A stretch of DNA of 64,000 nt from Sporosarcina ureae. GTDB lineage: Bacteria; Bacillota; Bacilli; Bacillales_A; Planococcaceae. Under the pieces are notes generated by a model. It was not told the origin of the DNA. It did not search any database and saw only the letters and a program-made list of their open reading frames with translations. The translations under genes were made by a program, and so were the position numbers. The stretch spans positions 458,134-522,133 of the forward strand of contig NZ_CP015109.1 of NCBI RefSeq assembly GCF_002082015.1, given 5' to 3'. Positions within the stretch are counted from its first letter, which is position 1; each line of letters starts with the position of its first letter. Positions 1 to 9,221 of the stretch are shown piece by piece.

Positions 1-465
1 CTTTCGCATCGTTTCATTCATATAACGGATCATCGCTGCAAGTGTTGTGGACTTACCTGAACCTGTTGGCCCCGTTACTAAGATTAGTCCTTGTGCCGTA
101 TCAGATAAACTCTTCAACGTTCCCGGCATATTCAAATCATCGATTGTCGGAATCTTTGTAGGAATCGTCCGGAATGCCAATGAAATCGCACCGCGTTGTT
201 GGAATGCGTTGACACGGAAACGTGAAACGCCAGCGATTTCATAAGAATAGTCAATCTGTCCAGCTTCTTTAAATGCAGGAATCATCTTTTCTGGGATCGT
301 CTGATAAGCAATTTCTTTTGTGTCTTCTTCAGTCATAACCGTTTCACCAAAACGTTTCAAGTCACCATGTACCCGGAAAACTGGCGGCACGCCTATAGTT
401 AAGTGAATATCGGATGCTTTAATTTTGAAGGCCTCAGTTAGTAATTGATCAATTCTTTCCGTCAC
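1..465 (-). CDS. pilT: PilT, type IV pilus retraction ATPase (partial, N-terminal part)
   Basis: The first 155 codons are present and the gene continues beyond base 1. The translation begins VTERIDQLLTEAFKIKASDI and carries the Walker A motif GPTGSGKSTT near residue 140, as in the PilT/GspE-type secretion ATPases. PilT is known to power pilus retraction at the inner face of the membrane. The GTG start at 465 is chosen because an AGGAG sits 6-7 bases upstream; that Shine-Dalgarno overlaps the TAG stop of pilB, so the two genes are 11 bases apart and probably translationally coupled. The catalytic Walker B and Asp/His boxes lie outside the window, so completeness cannot be judged. Confidence 0.93.
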   Translation of the reverse strand, partial: MTERIDQLLTEAFKIKASDIHLTIGVPPVFRVHGDLKRFGETVMTEEDTKEIAYQTIPEKMIPAFKEAGQIDYSYEIAGVSRFRVNAFQQRGAISLAFRTIPTKIPTIDDLNMPGTLKSLSDTAQGLILVTGPTGSGKSTTLAAMIRYMNETMRK

Positions 466-476
466 AGCAAACACTC

Positions 477-2144
477 CTAATCTAACAAGGCTACTCTCAA
501 CACTTCTTCAGTAGTTGTAATGCCTTGCTTCACTTTTTCCAAACCATCATCTATCAGGAATATCGTTTCACTTCTCTCTGCAATATCACGAAATACTGTA
601 GGTGCTGCGCCGCTATTAATGGCATCACGCAATTCTGCATTTATGATCAAAACTTCATGTATCGCAATACGTCCACGATAACCAGTCATATTACACGCAG
701 AACAACCTGTACCGCGATGTATCGTTTCTATCGTTTTCCCACGTCTAGCAAAAATCTCTTTTTCACGATCGGTTGCCTGTTGAAAAGTACCACAGTCTCG
801 ACAAACACGACGAATCAATCGTTGAGCTACAATCGCATTCAGAGAAGCCGTCAAAAGGAAAGGCTCCACACCCATATCAAGCAATCGTGATATAGACGCA
901 ACCGAGTCATTCGTGTGGATCGTGCTTAAAACTAAGTGTCCAGTCAATGAAGCACGTATTGCGATTTCCACTGTCTCTTTATCCCGAATTTCTCCGACCA
1001 TTACTATGTCAGGATCTTGTCGCAATATCGACCGTAACCCTGTCGCAAACGTCAATCCCACGTTAGAATTCACTTGAATTTGATTAATTCCTTCCAATTG
1101 ATACTCCACAGGATCTTCAATCGTAATAATATTTACCTCTTCGCTATTCAATCGATTCAAGGCTGCATATAACGTAGATGACTTACCAGAACCCGTTGGC
1201 CCTGAAATTAACACGATACCATTCGGCTTCTCTATCTCTTTAAGGAACCGTTCCAGATTCGTCGGCCCAAAACCAAGCTTTGTCATATCGTTCAACGAGC
1301 TGCTCAAGTCCAAAATACGCATAACGACTTTCTCACCAAAGACTGTTGGCAAAGTCGATAACCGTAAATCAATCGGACGGAAATCAATCATTACTTTAAT
1401 CCGACCATCTTGCGGCATACGAGTTTCTGTAATGTTTAAATTCCCCATGATTTTAATCCGCGCAAGCAACATCGACTGCATATGCTTTGGTAAAACTCGT
1501 TCCGTCTGCAACTTCCCGTCAATTCTAAAACGGATCATAACTTGGTGTTCTTGAGGATCAATATGAATATCACTAGACTTCATAGAAACCGCACTAGAAA
1601 TAATCTGGTTCACTAGACGCACTACAGGAGAATCATTATCTACGATATCATCTTGTTGCTCCATCTGACTTGCAGTAGTTTCCGGTTCTTCAAACAGCAA
1701 GTCATCAAATAATTCATCATCATAATATCGAGTGATCGTTCGTGTGATATCATCTTTTGACGCAATCGCAGTTTCTATATGAAATCCTGTGGAAAGTCGT
1801 AAATCTTCAATCGTATTGTAATCCATTGGGTCCGCCATCGCGACAAATAATTTATCTCCATCTTTTTTCAACGGAACAATCATTTTTTGCTGCGCTAAAC
1901 CTTTAGGTACAATATTAAACAACTTCGGATCAAACGGATATCGGAACAAGTTGACGTGAGGAATTCCGAGTTGGAACTCCAACACTTCAATTAACTGCTG
2001 CTCCGTAATATAACCACGCTGCAATAACGCATCACCAAGTCGCTCATCCCGGGACTTTTCTTTCAACGTACTCATTAACTGTTCGTCCGATAGCAAACCA
2101 GACTCTATTAATAAATCTCCAAGACGTTTTCTAGTTGTCGCCAT
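477..2144 (-). CDS. pilB: PilB/GspE-type pilus assembly ATPase
   Basis: A 555-residue hexameric ATPase expected to drive pilus extension. The N-terminal 150 residues match the MshEN-type domain (RLGDLLIESGLL and a second EQQLIEVLEFQLGIPHV block). The ATPase core follows with Walker A GPTGSGKSSTLYAAL, an Asp box around ITIEDPVEYQ, Walker B-like DPDIVMVGEIRD and a His box (LTGHLVLSTIHTND). A four-cysteine zinc motif (CRDCG ... CSAC) near residue 460-490 is typical of PilB/GspE and absent from PilT. Length is normal for the family. The ATG has AAAGGGGGA upstream. It lies directly downstream of the VanW-like gene (15-base gap) in one pilus transcript. Confidence 0.95.
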   Translation of the reverse strand: MATTRKRLGDLLIESGLLSDEQLMSTLKEKSRDERLGDALLQRGYITEQQLIEVLEFQLGIPHVNLFRYPFDPKLFNIVPKGLAQQKMIVPLKKDGDKLFVAMADPMDYNTIEDLRLSTGFHIETAIASKDDITRTITRYYDDELFDDLLFEEPETTASQMEQQDDIVDNDSPVVRLVNQIISSAVSMKSSDIHIDPQEHQVMIRFRIDGKLQTERVLPKHMQSMLLARIKIMGNLNITETRMPQDGRIKVMIDFRPIDLRLSTLPTVFGEKVVMRILDLSSSLNDMTKLGFGPTNLERFLKEIEKPNGIVLISGPTGSGKSSTLYAALNRLNSEEVNIITIEDPVEYQLEGINQIQVNSNVGLTFATGLRSILRQDPDIVMVGEIRDKETVEIAIRASLTGHLVLSTIHTNDSVASISRLLDMGVEPFLLTASLNAIVAQRLIRRVCRDCGTFQQATDREKEIFARRGKTIETIHRGTGCSACNMTGYRGRIAIHEVLIINAELRDAINSGAAPTVFRDIAERSETIFLIDDGLEKVKQGITTTEEVLRVALLD

Positions 2145-2159
2145 CTGAATCCCCCTTTA

Positions 2160-3656
2160 TCAATCGATTGGATTACCATTCTTGTCGACTTTAATCAGAT
2201 TGCCACCTTTATCGTAATCATAGTTTACGTCATCTTTTTCACCGGAACCGTTCGAGTTACTTGAACCACTTCCATTGGATGATCCGGAGCCAGATGAATC
2301 ACTGTTGCTTGATCCGCTTCCAGTAGATGATCCTGAGCCTTTGCTCCCCGATCCCAAGTTACCATCGCTACCTGTTCCGCCACCATTTGGAGAAGTGGAG
2401 CCATTTTCGTTAGATGAATTAGACGGATTATCAGTCGACCCATTACCTGAAGTCTTTCCATCGGTATTGCCAGAATTACTATCCACATTACTATCAGGAA
2501 CTTTCTCTACTACTTTTTCTAAACTATGACGTTCAATAATTGGTTGCGGTGCATAGAAATCAACCGATACATCTTCAATCTCTTCCAATGAACCATTCAG
2601 CATAACATTACGTTTAACCGCAACCTCCATGCCTTTCCTACCTTTATCCACTACTTCAATCGCACCCGCATTTACAAAAGCGCTATAACGGATAACCGTT
2701 TTAGGGTCATACTTTGTAATTTTCTCCACTTCAGTATCGTAGCTATGCACAAATGGCAGACCTTCAATTGACAGCTCCAATTGTGAGCCTGTCCAATCCG
2801 TACGAATCGTGAAGACTGTTTGATTAGGGTTCGTGAAAAGGAAATCCAAATCGAGCTTACGATTAATTGCCGCTTCGAATCCTGGTTCAACGCCTGCTGG
2901 CAATTCAGTAGAAATGTTTCGTTCATCCATGATCCAATTCGTTTGCAGCGCCGCTTTATATAGAAGAGACGCCATAATCGTCATTTGTAAATCTGTCGCA
3001 CTAGCAGACTCTTTCCCTTCTAGATATTCACGGAATGAAAACGAGGAATTCGGCTGAATCTCCAACCCATCCAAGTCATCCATTAATAAACGCAGACCTT
3101 TTGCTAGTTCATCCACTTCATATGTAGCTGAAGCAATCACTTGATTCTGCTCATATAACTCAGGAATATAGTTGGCTACATATACTTGTTGTGGCATAAT
3201 ACCACTCCGTAGCTGAACTTCTATTTGTACAGCAATCGTCTCCACTTCGGCTTCACTGAATGTAAGCGAATTAAAATTCTGCTTCATCACCGTGCGAAGG
3301 CCTTCACGGGAAACACTCGCGACTAATGAATTATCATCTCCACTTTTCGCTTGGTTTAGTGTTGCATCCGGATCAAAACTTACTATTTCTGCTGGAACAT
3401 CTACTTGAAGATCTTGTACGATTAGTTGTACTGATAAGGTTTGTTCAAGCTCTGCAAAATTATTTATAAGCTTTTCTTTTGCATCTTTACGATTATGCTT
3501 TGATATGTCAAACGGCCCTGCATATGTGTGCTTGCTGAACTTTTCAAAACTCGAGAAGAAGCCGTCACCTGCGTATGCTTGTTGGGCGAATACTGCGGAG
3601 ATGACCAGTAATAGAACGCCTAAGACTAGACTGGTTTTGTATAATTTTGATTGCAT
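2160..3656 (-). CDS. VanW/G5-like exported protein with Ser/Gly/Asn-rich tail, in pilus cluster
   Basis: A 498-residue protein with an N-terminal signal peptide or membrane anchor (residues 5-28, ending near AQQAYA). Residues 40-330 resemble the VanW-associated exported proteins of Firmicutes. Residues around 315-370 (KITKYDPKTVIRYSAFVNAG ... GRKGMEVAVKRNV) look like a G5-type domain, which is usually linked to cell-wall or polysaccharide binding. From about residue 385 to 475 the sequence is low complexity, almost only Ser, Gly, Asn and some Asp/Thr; it ends in a charged segment (YDYDKGGNLIKVDKNGNPID). It sits between the prepilin genes and pilB, so a role in anchoring or passing the pilus through the wall is a reasonable inference. 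The function is not established. GGAAGGTG precedes the ATG. Confidence 0.7.
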   Translation of the reverse strand: MQSKLYKTSLVLGVLLLVISAVFAQQAYAGDGFFSSFEKFSKHTYAGPFDISKHNRKDAKEKLINNFAELEQTLSVQLIVQDLQVDVPAEIVSFDPDATLNQAKSGDDNSLVASVSREGLRTVMKQNFNSLTFSEAEVETIAVQIEVQLRSGIMPQQVYVANYIPELYEQNQVIASATYEVDELAKGLRLLMDDLDGLEIQPNSSFSFREYLEGKESASATDLQMTIMASLLYKAALQTNWIMDERNISTELPAGVEPGFEAAINRKLDLDFLFTNPNQTVFTIRTDWTGSQLELSIEGLPFVHSYDTEVEKITKYDPKTVIRYSAFVNAGAIEVVDKGRKGMEVAVKRNVMLNGSLEEIEDVSVDFYAPQPIIERHSLEKVVEKVPDSNVDSNSGNTDGKTSGNGSTDNPSNSSNENGSTSPNGGGTGSDGNLGSGSKGSGSSTGSGSSNSDSSGSGSSNGSGSSNSNGSGEKDDVNYDYDKGGNLIKVDKNGNPID

Positions 3657-3688
3657 TGGGCACCTTCCTTTATCAATAAAATATATTG

Positions 3689-5233
3689 CTAAATTTCTTT
3701 GAATTCGCCCTTAGTAATATGCGGTGGTGTGATTATGGTATTGTCAGGAACTACCGGATCGGGCTTATTTGTTCCGGGACCAATTGGAACAGTGTCTATA
3801 TTTGGCTGTTTGAAAGTCACTTTTGCTCCTCCATCAGCTGTAAATGAATCTGCGTAAATTGCGCCATTTATGTTACCTCCGCCTGATACATTAACAGCTG
3901 CATTCGGTGCTAGGATTAATGTTGGAATTGCTTTAGCCCCACCATTTAATGATACCTTTTTCCCGCCAGTTAAAATATTCCCTATAATACCAGAACCGCC
4001 TGTCATGGTGACATTCGCATCTTCCGCATAAAAGGAACCGTATATTTGAGTTTCATTAGAGAAAACAATATTCTTAGGTTTATTTGTAGTTGACCCTTGT
4101 AAAAAGATTCCTATTTGTTGAGGGTTTCCACTATTACCAATAGACCCTTTAACATATACTTCATCTTTTACCATGAAAGTCAATTTACCAGTTCCTACTA
4201 CCTCGATCTTTCCTTGTAACACATTAATATCATCGACTACAATAATTCTATTATGATCTCCAACATCAATTTTTAATGAATTATTATTTTCAATTTTTAT
4301 TGTAGTTAAATACATGTTTTCAGTAACATTTAATGTATAATCCTTAGTACCTGAATTTACATATATACCACCATCTAAAATAACGTTTTTATTACCCACA
4401 AGTTTATTTGAAGGCATACTATATGTCGGATACTCAGGAAATTCTGGCAATTTCATCATCCCTAGATTTCTCATACCAATTGGAATAGTAGTATTCATCC
4501 AATCGGGCTTTTTTAATGCTCCACTTTCAGAACCATTGGGAACGAATATATTTCCCGAGATCGACGCACCACCATCAAGTGAAATAGAATTTTTCTCTTT
4601 CATATTGGTTCCTACGCTTCCGATAATCGTTCCATTGGGCATACTTATATTTCCATTTACAAAAACAGCTGTGCCGTCCGGAACTTTAATTGTGGGTAAA
4701 CTAGTTGGTGTATCTGTTCCTACATTTCCATCACTGTTATTCCCACCTTGGCCATTGCCTATACTTGGAAGCACTTCATAATTCAAAGTTATAATTTGAC
4801 TTACTGTTCTTACCTTTTTCCCTATTTTTCCTGTAGAACGGATTTCGTACTTCGAAATATCACGGTCAATCGCCTCTTTTATTTCAACATGTATAATCTT
4901 GGGAATTTCTCCGTATAAATCTTCAAATTGCTGATTTTCTGCATCTCCCTCAATATCAGCTAAACGAATTTTTTCACTTACCATCTGAAAAAATTTAGTT
5001 TCATCGTCAACTTTAGTAAATTGAGGAGCAGTGGTAATTGCAATTTCATTTATTCGGGCTAGTGTATAGTTCACTCCAGATTCCGCAATGTAGAAAACTG
5101 ACTGGTCGTCCTGCTCTCCCCTAGTCATTTTAGAATTATTCAATGATAGTCCAATTATGGAGGTGCCTAAAACAGCCATTACAACCAGAACCATTAAAAC
5201 AACAACAAGTGTATACCCTTTGTCGTTTCTCAT
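3689..5233 (-). CDS. PilX-like large prepilin with repetitive exported body
   Basis: A 514-residue protein. The N-terminus (MRNDKGYTLVVVLMVLVVMA) is a type III prepilin leader with cleavage expected after Gly6 and a long hydrophobic helix. FYIAESGVNYTLARI near residue 46 is typical of PilX N-terminal domains. From about residue 190 to 480 there are loosely repeated Gly/Asn-rich units (VNGNISMPNGTIIG, SLDGGASISGN, NVSGGGNINGAIYADSF) suggesting a beta-helix, similar to the polymer-like domains (DUF7305 type) attached to Gram-positive PilX proteins. Such proteins are minor pilins, often with tip or adhesive roles; that role here is inference. The start overlaps the stop of the preceding prepilin gene by ATGA, and GGAGGGGAG precedes it. 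Confidence 0.82.
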   Translation of the reverse strand: MRNDKGYTLVVVLMVLVVMAVLGTSIIGLSLNNSKMTRGEQDDQSVFYIAESGVNYTLARINEIAITTAPQFTKVDDETKFFQMVSEKIRLADIEGDAENQQFEDLYGEIPKIIHVEIKEAIDRDISKYEIRSTGKIGKKVRTVSQIITLNYEVLPSIGNGQGGNNSDGNVGTDTPTSLPTIKVPDGTAVFVNGNISMPNGTIIGSVGTNMKEKNSISLDGGASISGNIFVPNGSESGALKKPDWMNTTIPIGMRNLGMMKLPEFPEYPTYSMPSNKLVGNKNVILDGGIYVNSGTKDYTLNVTENMYLTTIKIENNNSLKIDVGDHNRIIVVDDINVLQGKIEVVGTGKLTFMVKDEVYVKGSIGNSGNPQQIGIFLQGSTTNKPKNIVFSNETQIYGSFYAEDANVTMTGGSGIIGNILTGGKKVSLNGGAKAIPTLILAPNAAVNVSGGGNINGAIYADSFTADGGAKVTFKQPNIDTVPIGPGTNKPDPVVPDNTIITPPHITKGEFKEI

Positions 5234-5688
5234 GACTCCCCTCCTTCTCTAATCACGATGGTTGTCTCAATCTTTTTCGCATCTTTATTCCTATTAAGTT
5301 TATCATCGCTAAACACTTCAATTTTTAATGCTTTACCATCAGGAGACTCCACTTTGAAATCTTTAATATTATCAGCAAGCACTTCATCATTTTTAAATAA
5401 AGTGGTACCCTTTCGTCGATAAATATCCGTCTTTGTCTCTTTTTTAATTTCCAGCACATCTTCATCGAATACTCTAAAATTATTCTCTTTTCTAATCTCT
5501 TTCGTAAGATATTTCATTACATATAGAATGTTTTCCTGATGTTCTGTTTTTTCTTTTTGGATATCATACTCTTTTTTACCAGAGAGATAGACTCCAAATA
5601 TCATCAATCCTATTAGTGACAAAAGCACTAGAACAGCCAATAATTCTACCAGTGTTACACCTTTTTGATCTGTGACAGAGTTTCCCAT
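5230..5688 (-). CDS. Prepilin-type pseudopilin (PilW/PulG-like)
   Basis: A 152-residue minor pilin precursor. The leader MGNSVTDQKGVTLVELLAVL has the prepilin peptidase/N-methylase site G-VTLVE with Glu at mature position 5, followed by a 20-residue hydrophobic helix. The rest is a short, charged globular domain. The ATG at 5688 overlaps the upstream TAA (TAATG) and has GGGGGG about 8 bases upstream, so it is preferred over an in-frame ATG at 5706 inside the previous gene. It lies between the PilV-like and PilX-like genes and would be processed by PilD, which is not in this window. Confidence 0.88.
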   Translation of the reverse strand: MGNSVTDQKGVTLVELLAVLVLLSLIGLMIFGVYLSGKKEYDIQKEKTEHQENILYVMKYLTKEIRKENNFRVFDEDVLEIKKETKTDIYRRKGTTLFKNDEVLADNIKDFKVESPDGKALKIEVFSDDKLNRNKDAKKIETTIVIREGGES

Positions 5689-6164
5689 TAGTTTTCCCCC
5701 CACCATAGAATTGTTTCCATCTGGGCTCTCAGCTTTTCCTCTAGGTCCAATTGAGATACTTTTACTAGTACGTGTGAAGTTTGATGAGTCACGTCTTTAT
5801 TAAAGATAATTACAACTTTATAGGATAACTCTGGAATTTCTCGTTCCAATACAATTTCTCTAGCAGTCGAAGGAACTATTTTATAACTAACTCTACCCTC
5901 ATTCTTTATTACTCTTTCACTTTCCTTAAGCTTTTTTGCTAAGTCAGTAAGGCCATCCTCCTGTCCTTTTATACTAATAATATATTCCATTTCAGATTGA
6001 GCAATATATGTTGCATCCATAAACTCTTCAGAAGCTTTATTTTGTTTTGCGACAGTGGGAAAGACTGCCAAGAAGGAAATTATTATAATTGATAGCAACA
6101 CTAGAGATGCTAAAACCTCCACAAGAGTCATTCCTGAATTTTTTTTCACATAATGCATAAACAT
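5688..6164 (-). CDS. Prepilin-type pseudopilin (PilV-like), first gene of the pilus run
   Basis: A 158-residue precursor with leader MFMHYVKKNSGMTLVEVLAS: cleavage after Gly, then MTLVE with the conserved Glu5, then a hydrophobic helix (VLLSIIIISFLAVF). The segment IAQSEMEYI around residue 50 is common in PilV/PulI-type minor pilins. GGAAGGAAG lies 6 bases before the ATG. It is the first gene after folC on this strand; the 140-base AT-rich gap between them has no convincing terminator, so the pilus genes could share the folC transcript or use their own promoter. Confidence 0.87.
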   Translation of the reverse strand: MFMHYVKKNSGMTLVEVLASLVLLSIIIISFLAVFPTVAKQNKASEEFMDATYIAQSEMEYIISIKGQEDGLTDLAKKLKESERVIKNEGRVSYKIVPSTAREIVLEREIPELSYKVVIIFNKDVTHQTSHVLVKVSQLDLEEKLRAQMETILWWGEN

Positions 6165-6304
6165 ATTGGTCTTCCTTCCTGAAATGATTCTTTGATTTCT
6201 AAATATATATTAACCTTTATTATCGTCGTATTTTACTATGCAAAATAAAACTAAATACCCTACTATAAATATATAAGTCTATAAAACGCCTTATATTAAG
6301 CCTA

Positions 6305-7513
6305 TTATCTCAATAAACTGCTTAATAAGTAAAGAGAGCCAACGACTACTTTTATGTATTTTTGTGAACTTTTCAATTCCACTTCTTCAAATGAAACTAC
6401 ATGGCTCGTTTCTATAGGACAAACCGCCTGCAAATCCTTAGCTTTCGCGGCTTGTATATGTGGAAAATCCACGAATGTAAAACTATTTGCGAGCGATGCC
6501 AAGATCTTCAAAGTTTCTGCGTAATCTTTTGTATTCAACATCCCGACAATCCAATCAACCTTTTCACCTGGAAATTGCTCTTCGATCGTACGCACCAACA
6601 TAGTAGCTGCCGCAGGGTTATGTGCTCCGTCAACATACACGTTCTCAGCAATCTTCTGGAATCGGAAAGGCAACTCGACATGCGCAATTGCCTCAGCTAC
6701 TTTCTCCTGTTGCAATGGGACACCCGCCTGCAGTAATGCTTCGAGTGCGACTGCGTGATTGATTGCCTGATGTGGCCCCTTCATATTTCTGACAGGGATT
6801 TCGAATGTCGACATGCCACTGAACGTTTCGATATCTCCCTGCTGCATAGTGAAATCTTTACCATAAGCACGTACCATACTTTTAGTGGCTTTAGCTTCTG
6901 ATAATATTACATCTGTTACAATTTCCGATAACTCCCCGATAACGACAGGTTTGTATGGCTTAATAATCCCCGCTTTATGCTCAGCAATTTTCTCTACTGT
7001 ATCCCCAAGAAACCCAATATGATCCAATGCAATTGATGTAATGACTGACACTAAAGGCGTCACGACATTCGTACTGTCATACCTGCCACCCATCCCCGTC
7101 TCAAGCAACACATAGTCAGGTCCTGCGTTACGAAACGCCAAAAAAGCCGCCACTGTCAGCAATTCAAAGTCCGTCAGCATGCCGCTCAATCCTGCTGCTT
7201 CCATTTCCTCAAACACATACTCAAGCTCTTCTTGTGTAATCGGCTTTCCATTAATTCGAATCTGATCATGTACGTCGAGGATTGCGGGTGAAGAAAATAC
7301 GCCCGTTTCAAATCCATGTGCCTGCAGGATTGCTTCCATTACCGCAATCGTTGAACCTTTACCGTTTGTACCTGCCACATGAATAATCCGCAGCTCCTTC
7401 TCGGGATTCAACACACATGCCAATGCCTCTTCTATCGCGTCTAACCCTGGTTTAATCGAGTCATCACTCATAAGTTCAAATTGTTTTTTATATTCGTCAA
7501 GTTTTGGAATCAA
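6305..7513 (-). CDS. folC: Folylpolyglutamate synthase / dihydrofolate synthase
   Basis: A 402-residue Mur-ligase-family enzyme that adds glutamate to dihydropteroate and folates. It shows the P-loop AGTNGKGSTIAVMEAIL near residue 47, the SSPAILDVHDQIRING folate-site segment, the LETGMGGRYDSTNV motif and SIALDHIGFLG. The C-terminal domain begins around residue 270 (RFQKIAENVYVDGAHNP). It is slightly shorter than the roughly 430 residues usual in Bacillus. The start is TTG at 7513 with AGGAGG seven bases upstream. It is divergent from the ATP-grasp operon and upstream of the pilus genes; folC next to pilus or competence genes is a familiar Firmicutes arrangement. Confidence 0.95.
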   Translation of the reverse strand: MIPKLDEYKKQFELMSDDSIKPGLDAIEEALACVLNPEKELRIIHVAGTNGKGSTIAVMEAILQAHGFETGVFSSPAILDVHDQIRINGKPITQEELEYVFEEMEAAGLSGMLTDFELLTVAAFLAFRNAGPDYVLLETGMGGRYDSTNVVTPLVSVITSIALDHIGFLGDTVEKIAEHKAGIIKPYKPVVIGELSEIVTDVILSEAKATKSMVRAYGKDFTMQQGDIETFSGMSTFEIPVRNMKGPHQAINHAVALEALLQAGVPLQQEKVAEAIAHVELPFRFQKIAENVYVDGAHNPAAATMLVRTIEEQFPGEKVDWIVGMLNTKDYAETLKILASLANSFTFVDFPHIQAAKAKDLQAVCPIETSHVVSFEEVELKSSQKYIKVVVGSLYLLSSLLR

Positions 7514-7572
7514 AGAAATTCCTCCTGTGCTAAAATTGAATTATATACAGTATAGCAAAGGTGGCGTCTCGA

Positions 7573-8439
7573 TTGAAAAGTTGTTGGGTTATTTATAATG
7601 GTAGTTTGACGAGTGATAAATTCGCTGATCAGGCGCGACTTGTGCAAGAAGCGGCAGAACGTGCGGGAGTGACAGCGAAAATCCTGAAAAATTATGAAGT
7701 ACTGATGGATCTGCAAAACCAAATTGCCAATGCTCCTGATTTCGTTGTGTTTCTTGATAAAGATACATTGCTTGCGACGTATTTAAAAAATATGGGTATT
7801 CCCGTCTTCAATGATCCTGAAGTAATTGAGACATGTGATAATAAAGCAAAGCAATATTTGGAGCTAGCGAAGCATGGTGTAGCGATGCCGAAGACGATTA
7901 TTGCACCGAAAGTCTACCCGAATTTCACGATTACCGATAGCGGGTATTACGAGCATGTTCTTGAGACACTTGGCTTGCCGATGATTATTAAAGAAGGTCA
8001 TGGTTCATTCGGTATGAAAGTCTATCTAATTGAGACGAAAGAAGCGTTTGAAGAGAAAGTTCATGAACTACGCGGTGTCGATTATGTATTTCAGGAATTC
8101 ATCGAAAGCAGTCGAGGTCGGGATCTACGCGTCAATATCGTGGGAGACCGTATCATTGCGGCTATGTATCGTCACTCAGAGACAGATTTTCGAGCGAATA
8201 TTACGAACGGTGGTGTGGCTGAAGTTGTAGAATTGACAGCCGCACAGGAAACCCTTGCGATGGAAGCTGCAAAAGCAGTTGGTGCTGAATTCGCGGGAGT
8301 GGATCTATTATTTGGTCCCGACGAACAGCCTTTAGTATGCGAGGTCAATGGCGCGGCCCACATCCGCAATCTATTGAACGTCACTGGCATCAATGTAGCC
8401 GATGCGATGATCGCGTACATAGTGGAGAAGATTCAATGA
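7573..8439 (+). CDS. RimK-type ATP-grasp ligase (first of a pair)
   Basis: A 288-residue ATP-grasp enzyme. The pre-ATP-grasp region contains WVIYNGSLTSDKFAD. The central domain has DNKAKQYLELAKHGVAMPKT and the phosphate loop KEGHGSFGMKVYL. The C-terminal part has FQEFIESSRGRDLRVNIVGD and the metal-binding CEVNGAAHIRN. This fits the RimK/LysX group that joins amino acids or peptides through an acyl phosphate. The substrate cannot be read from sequence. TTG at 7573 is chosen because AAAGGTGG lies 8 bases upstream; a GTG at 7561 would fall inside that Shine-Dalgarno. It overlaps the next gene by ATGA, so it is the head of a three-gene coupled operon. Confidence 0.82.
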   Translation: MKSCWVIYNGSLTSDKFADQARLVQEAAERAGVTAKILKNYEVLMDLQNQIANAPDFVVFLDKDTLLATYLKNMGIPVFNDPEVIETCDNKAKQYLELAKHGVAMPKTIIAPKVYPNFTITDSGYYEHVLETLGLPMIIKEGHGSFGMKVYLIETKEAFEEKVHELRGVDYVFQEFIESSRGRDLRVNIVGDRIIAAMYRHSETDFRANITNGGVAEVVELTAAQETLAMEAAKAVGAEFAGVDLLFGPDEQPLVCEVNGAAHIRNLLNVTGINVADAMIAYIVEKIQ

Positions 8440-9221
8440 AAGGTGCCGTCTATTATAACAAGGAAGAAGCGAAACGGAATCAAGCGTTTATCGAAGACTT
8501 ATTGAAAGAAGCAAATAACGCTGGGATTGAATTAAATCTGATCACCGATTCACCTACTGAGCCTCTGGATTTTATTTTATTCCGTGATCGTCATCCTGAT
8601 TTATCTTTAGAATTAGAGCAAGCCGGCTATCACTTATTCAACCGTGCCAGTGTCCAAAAAATCGCCAATGATAAATTGCGTACATTTGAACTCGCTACTT
8701 TACTTGGTATTCCGGCAGTTCCCACATGTAGGGCGGATCGGTTACCAGCATTCCCTTTCATATTGAAAACACGTGGAGGTCATGGTGGAAATGAAGTATT
8801 TTTATGTGAATCAACGCAACAAGTTGAAGATGTGTTGAATCAATTCAATTCTGACGAGCTAATCGCGCAGCCTTTCATTGATTCTCATGCAACGGACGTC
8901 CGGGTTTTTATGCTCGGTAACGAAGTTCTAGGTGCGGTTAAACGAACAGGTGCCAAGGATTCATTCAAGTCCAATTACACATTAGGTGGTACAGTCGAAA
9001 AGTATACGCTGAACAATTCTCAAACAAAACAAGTCCAAATGATTTCCCAGGCAATTTCAAGTGACTATATCGGCATTGATTTTATACTTCCAACTGAAGG
9101 CGGCTGGTTGCTCAATGAAATCGAAGACCCTGTCGGTGCGCGCTCCCTCTATCAAACGCATGATTTCTCGGTCGCAAAGAAATTACTCGACTATATTGTT
9201 AAACAACTGGGTGATGAATGA
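8436..9221 (+). CDS. ATP-grasp ligase (second of a pair)
   Basis: A 261-residue, shorter ATP-grasp protein, only distantly similar to its neighbour. It shows NDKLRTFELATLLGIPAVPT, a phosphate loop KTRGGHGGNEVFL, a DVRVFMLGNEVLGAVKR strand and NEIEDPVGARSLY where the metal-ligand Asn and Glu are expected. The pattern is RimK-like. The ATG at 8436 overlaps the upstream TGA (ATGA) and GGAG precedes it. A longer in-frame start exists but would lie deep inside the first gene. Two non-identical ATP-grasp ligases in tandem suggest successive or paired peptide-bond-forming steps; this is inference. Confidence 0.8.
   Translation: MKGAVYYNKEEAKRNQAFIEDLLKEANNAGIELNLITDSPTEPLDFILFRDRHPDLSLELEQAGYHLFNRASVQKIANDKLRTFELATLLGIPAVPTCRADRLPAFPFILKTRGGHGGNEVFLCESTQQVEDVLNQFNSDELIAQPFIDSHATDVRVFMLGNEVLGAVKRTGAKDSFKSNYTLGGTVEKYTLNNSQTKQVQMISQAISSDYIGIDFILPTEGGWLLNEIEDPVGARSLYQTHDFSVAKKLLDYIVKQLGDE

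Noticed and set aside
2225..2488. 87-codon frame (and others) over the Ser/Gly/Asn tail of the VanW-like protein
   Set aside because: Product of the low-complexity repeats read in another frame.
8337..8435. N-terminal extension of the second ATP-grasp gene
   Set aside because: Lies entirely within the first ATP-grasp gene; ATG at 8436 has the ATGA overlap and GGAG.
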